From contig JAUHYL010000009.1 in assembly GCA_030426545.1 (NCBI GenBank), positions 1 to 64,000 on the forward strand: DNA of 64,000 nucleotides, read 5' to 3'. This DNA comes from Gammaproteobacteria bacterium. Lineage in GTDB: Bacteria > Pseudomonadota > Gammaproteobacteria > Pseudomonadales > Halieaceae. The notes below the pieces were generated by a model. The model saw only the letters and a list, made by a program, of their open reading frames with translations. It did no database searches and was not told where the DNA came from. The number at the start of each line of letters is the position of its first letter. Position 1 is the first letter of the stretch. This document shows, one piece after another, positions 33,813 through 44,000 of this stretch. The position numbers and the translations under genes are program-made.

Positions 33813-36755
33813 TCAGAGCTCGCGCAATGCCAGCCCCAGGCGGTTGCGCAACTCGGCGGTGTCCTCGCGCGCGGTGGCCGGCGCAATGACTGCAGTGCTG
33901 GCCCTTTCCGGTTTTAGATAGGTTTCGCCGACACGGCGCAAATCTTCCAGCGTTACGTCAAGAATGGCCTGGCGAAAACGCTGACGCTGCTCATGGGAGC
34001 GTCCGAACAGCCGGTTGTGGAAGTGCTGTTTCGCTTCGCCGGCAGGCGAGCTGGGCTTATCGATGCTGCTGATAACACCCAGTATGGCCTCTTCCAGTGC
34101 ACGGTCCTCATGTTGCGCGTCCAGCAGCCAGTCTACCGCCTGATCGAAATCCGCCAGCGTTTCCGCAAGGCGCGGGTCGCGGTAGGAGTAGAAACGAAAT
34201 GCCGCAACGCTGGAGTCCTGTGATGCACCACCGCCGTAGGCGCCACCCTGTTCGCGAATGGCCCGGTGTAAAAAGCCGTTGCGGAGAAAGCCGCCCAGCA
34301 CCGTGAGCGCCGCAGCGTCTGGATGCTCAATCGGCACGGTGGGGTAGGCGCGGGCGCAAAAGTTCACCTGGGAATTGGTCAGCCACAGCTCTGAGCGGGT
34401 CTCACGCAGCGGCGCCAGGGATAGCGTCGAGTGGGTGGTGCCGCCGGGCGTGCTGTCCCAGGCGCGCGTCACGCTGTCGATCAGCGGCTGCAGATGTTGC
34501 GCATCCGCAATACCCAGTACCTGGGGTGAGCAGGTGCCGATGTCGGTGTGTATCGCCTCGAACTGCGCGGCCAGCGCATCGCGTCCGGCCTTTGAATCGG
34601 TTTGTTTATTCAGCTCTCGCAGGAAAGCGATCCCGGCCAGGCCGGACTGTTCGTGGCTGAGGCGCGCTAACGGGCTCATTCCCGCACAGGCCGCCGCCAT
34701 CGCCAGGCCATGCCCGTTCGATGTGACGGATTGCTCACGACGCGCCAGCATTTGTTGCAACAGCTCATGCATGCGCTCTGTCTCGTCAAAACGCGCGCCG
34801 TGCATCAGGTCATGGATGAGCTGGTTCTGTTCCTCGACTTTGTGGCCCAGTGCTTTCGACGAAACCGTGAAGTAGCCGCTGATCGCCTGCTCGTCGTCGA
34901 CGGCGCCGCGCAAACTGGTAAAGGCGCCGATCGAGCCCACCGTCGCCGCCTGTCGTTCCTGTACCTGCAGGTAGGATTCTGTACCGATACCCAGTTCCGT
35001 CAGCATGCCTGTGTACAGTGGCAGGAAACGCAGCTGTTCTGCTTCCATCCCGGGGAGAGAGTGCACCAGTTGCTGGTAGACGATACCGTTGGTGCCGCGT
35101 TCGTAGGTGGTCACTGGCAGCGAACCCGCGCTGCTGACCGTACACTCCAGTTCCGGAAGATTTGCCGGCACATCGTCCAACTCAACACGCGGAAGGATGC
35201 TGTCGTCGTCCTCCTGTTGTTGACGCGCCTGCAGTTGTGCGGCCAGTTTAACGACGGCTTCGCGCTCACTGGCATCCATCGCGGACTTGATGTTCTCCAG
35301 GCGTGCCTTTTCCTTCGCTTCGCGCTCTGCGGACAGTTCGGTGTCCGGGCTCAGGACCAGGGTTACGCGGTGCGGGTTGTCCAGCAGGAGTTCACGCGCC
35401 AGGCGCTTGATGTACTGTGGATCGCCGATCTTTTCGCGCAATGCCGCAATCACCGGATCGAGGTCCAGCACGGCAATGGGATCGGCGTAGTGGGTTGCCG
35501 AGCCGAGGGCCTGGAGGATCAACTGCAGGCCGTAGGGATAGCTGTCGCCGGAAATTTCACGCTGGTGCAGTTCCAACTGGTGCAGCACGGCTTCCAGTTT
35601 GTCCTCGGCGATTCCGTCAGTGGCCACCTCTTCGATGACGGCGAGCACTGCCGTTTCCAGCGCCTGGGCGTGTTGCGGTTCGCTGCCCTCGATGCCGCAG
35701 CAGAACACCAGCTCTCGCATCGAATCTTCAAGGCCGCACAGCGGGGAGGGCGCCCGACCCAGGTCGGTGGTTTCCAGTAGCTGCTGCAGCGGTGAGGCGC
35801 TGTTGTCGGTGAGAACGCTGGACAGCAGTTGTGCTTCCAGGGCCTTCTCCAGGTCAAAACTCTCGCCGAGCATCCAGCCGATGACAATGTGCGTTTTACC
35901 CTCGGTATCGTCGTTTTCGTCGTATGCGTAGCGCTCTTCGATCTTCAGCGGCTTCTGCAGGCGCTGCTCCGGCTCCACTCGAATCTGGTATTGGGAACGC
36001 TGAAAGTCCTTGAGGGCGCGCTCTTCAAACACCGCCTGGTGCTCCGCGGCCTCGATGTTGCCGAAGGTCATGAATATCGCGTTACTCGGGTGGTAATGGC
36101 TTTGGTAGAACTCGCGCAACTGCTCGTAGCTAAGATCCGGGATGTGCTCCGGGTCGCCGCCGCTGTTGTAGTGGTAGGTAGACGTTGGAAACAGGTTGGC
36201 GCACAGCGTGTCCCACAGGACGCTGGTGATGGAACTCATGGCGCCTTTCATCTCGTTAAACACCACACCCTTGTACACCAGCTCGCTGTCAGGATTGTCC
36301 GGTTCGCTGAACTCTACCCGGTGGCCCTCCTGGGCAAAGTCCAGCGGGTCAAGGCGCGAAAAGAAGACCGCATCCAGGTAGACGTCCAGCAGGTTGCCGA
36401 AGTCCTTGCGGTTCTGGCTGGCGAAGGGGTAGGCGGTCCAGTCGGAGCTGGTAAAGGCATTCATGAACGTATTCAGGGAACGCCTGAGCATCATGAAGAA
36501 CGGGTCGCGTACCGGGTAGCGGCTGCTGCCGCACAGCGCGGTATGCTCCAGGATGTGCGCTACGCCGGTGGAGTCCTGCGGTACCGTACGCAGTGCCACG
36601 AGAAATACGTTCTCGGTATTGTCACACGCCAGGTGATAGTGGGCTGCCCCTGTTTCCCGGTGCGCGTATTGCTCCACGCAAAGATTCAGGGACTCGATAT
36701 CGCGCGCGTGAATCAACTCAAAAGCAGGGTGGGCGCTGTTGGCGCTTCGGGTCAT
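33813..36755 (-). CDS. M16C (PreP-like) zinc metalloprotease
   Basis: A 980-residue insulinase-family protease. I start it at ATG 36755 (MTRSANSAHPAFELIHARD); the open frame to 36800 lacks similarity. The inverted zinc motif HxxEH is seen as HILEH near residue 60, followed by TALCGSSRYPVRDPFFMM, typical of the presequence-protease group with a fused four-domain clamp. Central and C-terminal halves include PTVPIEHPDA and REQGGAYGGGASQD, the substrate-binding RxxxGGAYG motif. It degrades short peptides, probably in the cytoplasm as there is no signal peptide. Normal length for PreP. Confidence 0.88.
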   Translation of the reverse strand: MTRSANSAHPAFELIHARDIESLNLCVEQYAHRETGAAHYHLACDNTENVFLVALRTVPQDSTGVAHILEHTALCGSSRYPVRDPFFMMLRRSLNTFMNAFTSSDWTAYPFASQNRKDFGNLLDVYLDAVFFSRLDPLDFAQEGHRVEFSEPDNPDSELVYKGVVFNEMKGAMSSITSVLWDTLCANLFPTSTYHYNSGGDPEHIPDLSYEQLREFYQSHYHPSNAIFMTFGNIEAAEHQAVFEERALKDFQRSQYQIRVEPEQRLQKPLKIEERYAYDENDDTEGKTHIVIGWMLGESFDLEKALEAQLLSSVLTDNSASPLQQLLETTDLGRAPSPLCGLEDSMRELVFCCGIEGSEPQHAQALETAVLAVIEEVATDGIAEDKLEAVLHQLELHQREISGDSYPYGLQLILQALGSATHYADPIAVLDLDPVIAALREKIGDPQYIKRLARELLLDNPHRVTLVLSPDTELSAEREAKEKARLENIKSAMDASEREAVVKLAAQLQARQQQEDDDSILPRVELDDVPANLPELECTVSSAGSLPVTTYERGTNGIVYQQLVHSLPGMEAEQLRFLPLYTGMLTELGIGTESYLQVQERQAATVGSIGAFTSLRGAVDDEQAISGYFTVSSKALGHKVEEQNQLIHDLMHGARFDETERMHELLQQMLARREQSVTSNGHGLAMAAACAGMSPLARLSHEQSGLAGIAFLRELNKQTDSKAGRDALAAQFEAIHTDIGTCSPQVLGIADAQHLQPLIDSVTRAWDSTPGGTTHSTLSLAPLRETRSELWLTNSQVNFCARAYPTVPIEHPDAAALTVLGGFLRNGFLHRAIREQGGAYGGGASQDSSVAAFRFYSYRDPRLAETLADFDQAVDWLLDAQHEDRALEEAILGVISSIDKPSSPAGEAKQHFHNRLFGRSHEQRQRFRQAILDVTLEDLRRVGETYLKPERASTAVIAPATAREDTAELRNRLGLALREL

Positions 36756-36857
36756 AGTAAAGCTCTCTGGATGCTGTGTCTGACAACCTGCGTGCCTCAC
36801 ATTTCGAGCTGAACGCAGGTGTAAAGACCGAGTGTTTGAAACTGTCAGCGGCGCAGT

Positions 36858-37694
36858 TTAACGCGAAACGGCGCTGTGTGTGGATTCGTCTTCGGCTGGC
36901 GCGCTATCGTTTGCCGGGCGCAGTTCTATGCGGTACAGCCAGGGCCAGCGTTTCCCGGTTACCCAGACCTGCCCGGTGGCCGGGTCCCGGGCGATTCCGT
37001 TGAGCACATCTGTGTCCGGTTTCCGTTCCGGCAGCGGCAGCAGGCCGGTAAGATCAACGCTGGCGGTGGCAACGCCGCTTGTCGGGTCGATCAGTAGAAT
37101 GCGATCTGTCTGCCACACGTTGGCCCAGATCTGCCCGTCTACCCATTCCAGTTCGTTCAGATTGCGAACACGCTGACCGTTGAGTGTGACGCGAATGGAG
37201 CGCAGGCTGCTACCGTTTGCCGGCGAGATGAAATGCAGTTGGTCGCTGCCGTCGCTGTAAATCAGTTCTCGGCCATTGTTGGTCAGGCCCCAGCCTTCGC
37301 CCGGCAGGCGCCAACGCGCTTCCGGCTGCAGGGTTTCCAGATCGTAGACCAACCCCAGGCGACGGCGCCAGGTCAGCTGGTAGATCTTGCCGTTGAGGAT
37401 GGTCAGTCCCTCGGCGAACAATCGGCCATCCATGTGGCGGCGGCCTTTGAGTTTCCCGCTGGCGAAGTCGTAGCGCAGTAATTGCGACTGGTTGTAGCCG
37501 CCGGAACTGAGGAACAGGTCGCCGTTGTGTATTTCCAGTCCCTGGGTATACAGGGCCCGCGCCAGTGGTTTGCGTTCAACGACTGTAAACGTGTATTCCC
37601 GGGCGGTTTGTACGGCTGGCTTCGCCTGGCTGTAGGTGTCGGGCACGTTGCACAACAGCGCGAAAAGTACGGTGGCGTATAGCGCGCGCAGCAT
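36858..37694 (-). CDS. Glutaminyl-peptide cyclotransferase (plant/bacterial type)
   Basis: A 278-residue exported enzyme. The ATG at 37692-37694 overlaps the mnmC stop (ATGA), which fixes the start and gives signal peptide MLRALYATVLFALLCNVP. The body shows the five-bladed propeller of bacterial glutamine cyclotransferase: YTQGLEIHNGDLFLSSGGYN, FAEGLTILNGKIYQLTW, LIYSDGSDQLHFI, LNELEWVDGQIWANVW and DVLNGIARDPATGQVWVTGK. It makes N-terminal pyroglutamate in periplasmic proteins. Translationally coupled to mnmC by overlap. Confidence 0.87.
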   Translation of the reverse strand: MLRALYATVLFALLCNVPDTYSQAKPAVQTAREYTFTVVERKPLARALYTQGLEIHNGDLFLSSGGYNQSQLLRYDFASGKLKGRRHMDGRLFAEGLTILNGKIYQLTWRRRLGLVYDLETLQPEARWRLPGEGWGLTNNGRELIYSDGSDQLHFISPANGSSLRSIRVTLNGQRVRNLNELEWVDGQIWANVWQTDRILLIDPTSGVATASVDLTGLLPLPERKPDTDVLNGIARDPATGQVWVTGKRWPWLYRIELRPANDSAPAEDESTHSAVSR

Positions 37695-39757
37695 CAGACG
37701 CGCTTCCGGGCGAGATCGCGGACGATGAAACGACCGGGCGCGATGGCGCGGCACAGCCCGCGCTCAAGCGGCGCCGGCTGCGCGCAGATTGTGGCGGCGA
37801 TCACTTCGGCGGCCAGCGGAGTGGAGGTGAGCCCGCGCGAACCATGCCCGGTGGAGACGTACAGGCGGGGATGATAGGGCCCCTTCTGCGCAATTGTGCG
37901 CTTTGCGTTGTCACGCAGCGCCGAGTAGCGTTCGATAAAGGCGTGGTAGTCAGGCACCTGGCCAACAATCGGTAGATAATCCGGTGTCGCGCAGCGGAAG
38001 CCCACGCGACCCGGTAGCGCTGTGCAGTCCAATGCTTCCAGTTCCTTGCGTAACGAAGGCAGCGCATCCGCAACCTTCCTGAGATTGTCGGCGTGGTCCG
38101 ACGCGTTCAAACCATCGCGGGTATCATCCAGGTTGAAGCTCGCGCCCACGCAGTGCTCACCCTCTCGTGCCGGGGCAATATAGCCTTCGCCGCACACGGT
38201 AGCGCGCAGCTTAGCAGATTCGTTGCTTGCCCGGAGGTGGCTGGTTTGCCCGCGAATGCTGCGCAGTGGAAGCCAGTCCAGCTGTGTATGCTGCACACTG
38301 GATGCCCCGGTAGCCAGAACGGCACTGGATGCGCTCGCGACGGTTTCACCCCCGGCATCGACCGCGCACCATTGTTGGTCGCGGTGTTGTAGCGTCAGGC
38401 GCGATGTCTGCTGCCTGCACTCGATCAAGGGGTGGCTGAACAGTGCTGCGCAGATCGCCGCGGGTCTCAGCCAGCCAGACCCCGGGTACCAGATGCCGCC
38501 GCTGGAGGACGCCAAACCCAGTCGCTCTCTGGCTTCATTACTCGACAGGACCGAAGCCAGTGTTCGCAGGCCTTTCAGAGTCTGCTGCAGCCGCTGCAGT
38601 TCCTCGCCATCGTCCTGCAGTTGCAACTGGCCGCACAGTTCGCCATCCACTGTGGGTTGCAGCAGGCCCGACGCGAACATGGCCGCGTACCTGCGTGTGG
38701 CGTACAGGTAGCTGTGCAGCGCAAAGTCGGTCAGCGCAGAGTGCTTGTGCGACAAACGTGTGTAAAGAATGCCCTGGTCATTGCCCGACGCGGCGCCCGC
38801 AACGGCCTCGCTTTCCAGCAGCGTGACCGCAACCCCGCGCCGGGCGAGCGCGTGCGCCGTCCAGCACCCGGCGAGTCCGCCGCCGATGACCAGTACATTG
38901 CCAGCAGCGTCGCCCGAAGAACCGTCCGGCGCGAGACGAACGCGCGGTGCTTCCGTGTCAGGCAGGTCCCAGGGCGTATCCTCCGGCGGGATTGTGGGGA
39001 TAGCCTGCTCGCGGATTTCAGCGCCGATCTGCGCGCGCAGTGACTCACGCTTGCGTCCGAACCCGGATACCTTGGTGACCTGGAAGCCCGCTGCTGTGAG
39101 AGCGCGGCGCACATCGCCTGCAGCGGTAAATGTGGACGCCGTCGCGTGTGGTCTGCTCAATGCGGCGGCGTAGCGGAACAGTTCCGTCTGCCAGAGCGCG
39201 GGGTTTTTTGCCGGTGCAAAACCGTCGAAGTACCAGGCGTCGATACACGCTGGCGCGCCCTGGGCAAGTTCGCGCAGCATGTCCCGGGCATCGCCCAGGT
39301 AGAGATCGAGCTGTACGGCGCCGTCGTCAAAGTGCAGGCGGTGCCAGCCGGGCAGGGGCGGCGGGTAGTGTTCGCAAAGTGCGCGCGCCAGGGGCGCCAG
39401 TGCGGTCCAGTGCTGGAGTGCTCTTTCCAGGTCTGCGTGTGCGAGCGGGTGGCGCTCGCAGGAAATGAAATGCAGGCGGGCGGGGGAGTGCGGCTGTTGC
39501 TGCCACTGGCGCCAGGTGAGCAGAAAGTTGAGACCTGTGCCGAAACCGGTTTCGGCGATACAGAAATCCCGTGCGTCATGGTTTACCCAGCGCGCGGGAA
39601 GTTGGTTGCCCTGTACGAAACAGTACTCGCTCTCCGCGAGCCCGTCGGCGCTGTCGTAATAGATATCGTCGTAGGCCCTGGAGGCAGGGGTGTCGCCGTC
39701 CCGCCAGTCGATGACAGCGGTGTCCAGGGCGCGCAGTGGTGTGTTCTCTCTCTTCAC
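37694..39757 (-). CDS. mnmC: Bifunctional tRNA 5-(methylaminomethyl)-2-thiouridine enzyme MnmC
   Basis: A 687-residue fusion. The N-terminal MnmD methyltransferase (residues 1-245) has the SAM motif ETGFGTGLNFLLTW and the DAWYFDGFAPAKNP signature. The C-terminal FAD oxidoreductase starts with VLVIGGGLAGCWTAHALARR and contains FRCATPDYLPIVG and TGHGSRGLTSTPLAAE. Together they convert cmnm5s2U to mnm5s2U at the tRNA wobble position. Length matches E. coli MnmC. Adjacent glutaminyl cyclotransferase is coupled downstream. Confidence 0.93.
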   Translation of the reverse strand: MKRENTPLRALDTAVIDWRDGDTPASRAYDDIYYDSADGLAESEYCFVQGNQLPARWVNHDARDFCIAETGFGTGLNFLLTWRQWQQQPHSPARLHFISCERHPLAHADLERALQHWTALAPLARALCEHYPPPLPGWHRLHFDDGAVQLDLYLGDARDMLRELAQGAPACIDAWYFDGFAPAKNPALWQTELFRYAAALSRPHATASTFTAAGDVRRALTAAGFQVTKVSGFGRKRESLRAQIGAEIREQAIPTIPPEDTPWDLPDTEAPRVRLAPDGSSGDAAGNVLVIGGGLAGCWTAHALARRGVAVTLLESEAVAGAASGNDQGILYTRLSHKHSALTDFALHSYLYATRRYAAMFASGLLQPTVDGELCGQLQLQDDGEELQRLQQTLKGLRTLASVLSSNEARERLGLASSSGGIWYPGSGWLRPAAICAALFSHPLIECRQQTSRLTLQHRDQQWCAVDAGGETVASASSAVLATGASSVQHTQLDWLPLRSIRGQTSHLRASNESAKLRATVCGEGYIAPAREGEHCVGASFNLDDTRDGLNASDHADNLRKVADALPSLRKELEALDCTALPGRVGFRCATPDYLPIVGQVPDYHAFIERYSALRDNAKRTIAQKGPYHPRLYVSTGHGSRGLTSTPLAAEVIAATICAQPAPLERGLCRAIAPGRFIVRDLARKRV

Positions 39758-39970
39758 TGTTTGATTCGCATTAAATACATATAATACATAAACTTAATAC
39801 TAATAGTTAAATTGTAATCTAGGGACAGTGGTGCCCGCTTCAGCGCTTTTCTGCGGGACAGCGCACCTATTCCCCGGCTGCGCATCGGGGTGAGTCTGCC
39901 GGCCTCTCCACTGCATTGCCGCCGTGACCGTGCGCGCTGTAGACTGGCGCTTTTCTCCGGGAGATGCACC

Positions 39971-40459
39971 GTGCCAGCCAGTTCCGCTTCGTTACCTCAC
40001 AATCAGTTTCTGCTGGTCGCAGCCAATCTGCTGCATCGCGCGCTGCTTGAGCCCACGCGTGCGGAGGCCAAACAGCGTTTTCGCGGTCTGCAGGATGGCC
40101 GCAGCCTCGCCCTGCAGACAGTGCAGATGGAAGATGGCTCCCATGCGCGCTTTGGTGTCGCGCTGGATTGCACAGAATTCCGCGGCAGGCTGAACTTCGG
40201 CGCGTTCCGTGCCAGCGTGCAAACGCTGGTGGGCAACATCAGCGACGCGCTGAAAGAGGAGCGCGAGGTGAAAACCTTTACCGCGGATGACAATGGCGCA
40301 GCAATGATCTTCGGCATCACCGGTGTCACCCTGGAGGCGCAACAGCCTAATGTCATGGTGCTTGGCATTGAGCCCGACAGCGCCGGCGAGGCGACGGTGC
40401 TGAAACTGATGTATCTCGATCCGCAGCAGTTCCTGCCGCAGGAAAGCGCCTCGGCCTAG
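39971..40459 (+). CDS. Conserved hypothetical protein
   Basis: A 162-residue soluble protein that I do not recognise. GTG 39971 has GGGAG seven bases upstream, while the open frame extends to 39890 without support. Visible features are an amphipathic N-terminal helix (FLLVAANLLHRALLEPTRAE), alternating strand-rich middle (MEDGSHARFGVALDCTEFRG) and AMIFGITGVTLE; no signal peptide or membrane segment. It follows an AT-rich divergent spacer shared with mnmC (39758-39970), which probably holds both promoters. Confidence 0.6.
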   Translation: MPASSASLPHNQFLLVAANLLHRALLEPTRAEAKQRFRGLQDGRSLALQTVQMEDGSHARFGVALDCTEFRGRLNFGAFRASVQTLVGNISDALKEEREVKTFTADDNGAAMIFGITGVTLEAQQPNVMVLGIEPDSAGEATVLKLMYLDPQQFLPQESASA

Positions 40460-40500
40460 CAACGAAGAAATGTGCCGCCAGAGGGTTTTTCAACGCGCTG

Positions 40501-40992
40501 CTAGTCGACAAGCCTTACCCCGGGAAGCGGCGGCGTATCGAGTTCTACTTTCTCCGCCGGCGCCATTACCTCGGCGCTGCCGCTGGCAATGGTCTCTCCG
40601 TGCTGATTCTCGGCGCGACAATCCAGCGTGACAAAGCGGCGCTTATCTTTTTTCTCAGTGACTTCCAAGTGGACGGTCACGGTATCGCCCAGCTTTACCG
40701 GCCGTTTGAATCGTAGAGACTGACCCAGGTAGATGGTGCCCGGCCCGGGTAGCTTCATGGCCAGTGCGGCGGAGATGACGGCGCCCGTCAGCATGCCGTG
40801 CGCGATGCGTTCCCCGAACTGGGTTGTGGCGGCGAACGCTGCGTCCAGGTGCACGGGGTTAACATCACCGGAAACCGCGGCGAACAACTTCACGTCTGTC
40901 TCGGTGATGTGCTTGGAATAGGTGGCCGTTTGCCCTATCGTTAGCTCGTCGTAGGTGTAGTTGCTGATCTGCGGCGTACCGGTCTGTGCCAT
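40501..40992 (-). CDS. MaoC family (hotdog) enoyl-CoA hydratase/dehydratase
   Basis: A 163-residue hotdog-fold protein starting at ATG 40992 (MAQTGTPQISNYTYDELTIG). The hydratase-2 motif region FAATTQFGERIAHGMLTGAVIS contains the expected Asp/His-type catalytic patch (D in NPVHLDAAF, H in IAHGM). These hydrate enoyl-CoA in fatty-acid or PHA pathways. It is divergent from hrpA with a 55-bp gap. A PhaJ-like role is plausible, but a partner for the catabolic block cannot be excluded. Confidence 0.85.
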   Translation of the reverse strand: MAQTGTPQISNYTYDELTIGQTATYSKHITETDVKLFAAVSGDVNPVHLDAAFAATTQFGERIAHGMLTGAVISAALAMKLPGPGTIYLGQSLRFKRPVKLGDTVTVHLEVTEKKDKRRFVTLDCRAENQHGETIASGSAEVMAPAEKVELDTPPLPGVRLVD

Positions 40993-41047
40993 GTTGGTGA
41001 TCCAGGTTTCGAATTCGGCAACGCATAATCCACGACCCTCTGTCCGT

Positions 41048-44000
41048 ATGCAAGAACCCGGCGAGACCACGCAGGGCCACGCCCCTTTGCAGTTTCCTCT
41101 TCACTATCCTGAAGACCTGCCGATAGCGCAAAAACGCGCCGATATCGCAGACGCTATCGCACGCCACCAGGTCGTCATCGTCGCAGGCGAGACCGGTTCG
41201 GGCAAAACCACGCAGCTACCCAAAATTTGCCTGGAACTGGGGCGCGGTGACGCGGGAATGATCGGTCATACGCAGCCGCGGCGTCTTGCTGCCCGCACGG
41301 TTGCCACGCGCATTGCCGAGGAACTGGGTGTTGAGCCGGGTGAACTGGTGGGTTACCAGGTGCGCTTCACTGACAGGGTTTCTGAGAATACGCGCGTCAA
41401 GTTGATGACAGACGGCATTCTCCTCAACGAGATGCAGCGCGACCGCCTGCTGCGACGCTACGACACCCTGATCATCGACGAGGCGCACGAGCGCAGCCTG
41501 AACGTCGACTTTCTGCTCGGCTATCTGAAACGCATCCTGCCGCAGCGACCCGATCTGAAGCTGATTGTGACGTCGGCGACGATCGATGTGCAGAGCTTCT
41601 CGCGCTACTTCGATGGCGCGCCGGTGATCGAGGTGTCAGGACGTGGCTACCCGGTGGAGACGCATTACCTGCAGGATGTTGAGGAGGAGGCGCGCGCCCG
41701 GCAGGTGGCCAGCCTGGTGGAAGAGATCGAATCGGGCGTGCATGGTGAGCGCGGTGATGTGCTCGTTTTCCTCCCGGGGGAGCGGGAAATTCGCGAGCAG
41801 GCGCGTGTCATGAAGGCCCTGGAACGCGTTGAGGTGTTACCCCTGTACGCGCGACTCAGCCAGGCTGAACAGAACCGTGTCTTCACCACCGGCTCATCCC
41901 GGAGGGGTATCCGCGCGGTACTGGCCACCAATGTCGCGGAGACCTCGCTCACCGTACCCGGGATTCGCTATGTCATCGATCCGGGCACCGCGCGAATCAG
42001 TCGCTACAGCCACCGCTCGAAGCTGCAACGCCTGCCGATAGAGGCGATCTCCCAGGCCAGCGCCGATCAGCGCAGAGGCCGCTGCGGCCGGGTGGGTCCG
42101 GGTGTGTGTTTCCGTTTATATACGGAAGAGGATTTCAACTCCCGGCCCGAGTACACCGCGCCGGAAATCCAGCGCACCAATCTAGCGTCGGTGGTACTGC
42201 AAATGCTGACGCTGGGCCTGGGTGATGTACAGGCGTTCCCGTTTATCGACCCGCCAGACGGACGCCTGGTACGCGACGGTTTCAAGGTGCTGGAGGAACT
42301 CGGAGCGGTGACTGCCGAGGGTAAGCTGACCAAAACCGGCAGGCGGATGGCGCGACTGCCGGTGGATCCGCGCGTGGCGCGCATGGTGATCGAGGCGTCG
42401 CGACAGGGCTGCCTGGAGTCCGTGCTGGTGATCGCCAGTGCAATCAGTGTGCAGGACCCGCGCGAGCGGCCCGCCGAGAAACAGCAACAGGCCGACCAGC
42501 AACACGCGCGATTCAAACACGAACGCTCCGATTTCATGGCCTGGCTGGCGCTGTGGCGCCATTATGAAGAGCAGCGCCAGGCGTTGAGTCAAAATCAGCT
42601 GCGCAAGCTGTGCAAACGTGAGTACCTGTCCTACCTGCGTCTGCGTGAATGGCGCGATGTACACCGGCAACTGACGATAGCCTGTCGGCAGCAGAAGCTT
42701 GCAGTGCGCCAGGAACTGCCCGAGGAGGAGAGCTACGAGGGCGTGCATCGCTCGCTACTCGCCGGTCTGCTGTCGAATATCGCGCAGCAGCACGAAGGCC
42801 GTGAGTACCTGGGCAGCCGTAATCGCAAGTTATCCATTTTCCCCGGATCTTCCCAGGCACGGCGTTCGCCGCGCTGGTTGGTGGCAGCAGAAATCGTGGA
42901 GACCTCGCGCGTGTATGCCCGGCAGGTGGCGCAAATTGATCCGCGCTGGGCGCTCGATATCAACCCCGTCCTGCTGAAACGCCACTATTACGAGCCGCGT
43001 TGGCGCGCGCGCACCGGTCAGGCCGTTGCCTATGAGCGGGTAACGCTGTTTGGTCTCACCCTTGCCGACAAGCAGATTGTGCATTACGGCCCGATCAACG
43101 CCGCAGAGAGCCGCCAGTTGATGATTCGCGAGGGCCTGGTGGCAGGAAACTACAACCGGCACCCGAAGTTTCTCAAGCACAACCTCAGTCTCGTGCGGGA
43201 CATCGAGGGATTGGAAGCGCGCACCCGGCGACGCGATCTGCTGGCGGGTGAACAGGTGCTGTTCGAGTTTTACGATCAGCGCTTGCCCCCCGATATGTGT
43301 ACCTCGCGTGGACTCGAAAGCTGGCTGAGCAAGCATCCGCGCGATGAGGAAAGTTTGTACATGTCGCGTGATGTCCTGCTCGCAGCTAGTCCCGGCGGCG
43401 ATGTGGACGCGCAGTTTCCCCCGTCGCTGGACTGGCAGGGCACGCGGTTCAAACTGAGCTACGCGTTTCAGCCGGGAAACGAGGGCGATGGCGTTTCGAT
43501 CACCGTGCCGGTGGCCCTGCTTAATCGCGCGCCGCGTTTTCTGTTTGACTGGCTGGTGCCCGGGCTGCTGCGCGAAAAGTGTGTCGCGCTGGTGAAGGCG
43601 CTGCCCAAAGAGAAACGCAAGCGCCTGGTGCCTGCGCCTGATTATGTGGACCGCGCCCTGGCAGAGTTGCAGCCGTCAGACGACGATCTGCTGGAGGCGC
43701 TCGCCGGGAGACTTTCCCGGCTGGGCAATGTTGCACTGACGCGCGCAGACTGGGGCGATGTGCAACTGGACGACTACTACCGGATGAATATCAAAGTCGT
43801 CGATGCGCAGGGGAAATTACTGGCGCAGGGACGCGATCTGCACGCGCTGATTGAGCGCTTCCGCGCCGATACCCAGCAAAGCGTCAGTCGCGCAGCACCG
43901 GAGTCCCCTGCACGCGAGGGTCTCACGCGCTGGGATTTTGATGCGTTGCCCGAGCGTTTTACATTCCGACAGGCCGGGGTCGATATTGTCTCCTGGCCCG

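Noticed and set aside
34710-35780. Plus-strand open frame of 356 codons
   Set aside because: Lies entirely inside the M16 protease gene on the other strand, which carries clear HxxEH and substrate motifs.
38432-39043. Plus-strand open frame of 203 codons
   Set aside because: Opposite to the mnmC gene, whose two domains are both recognisable.
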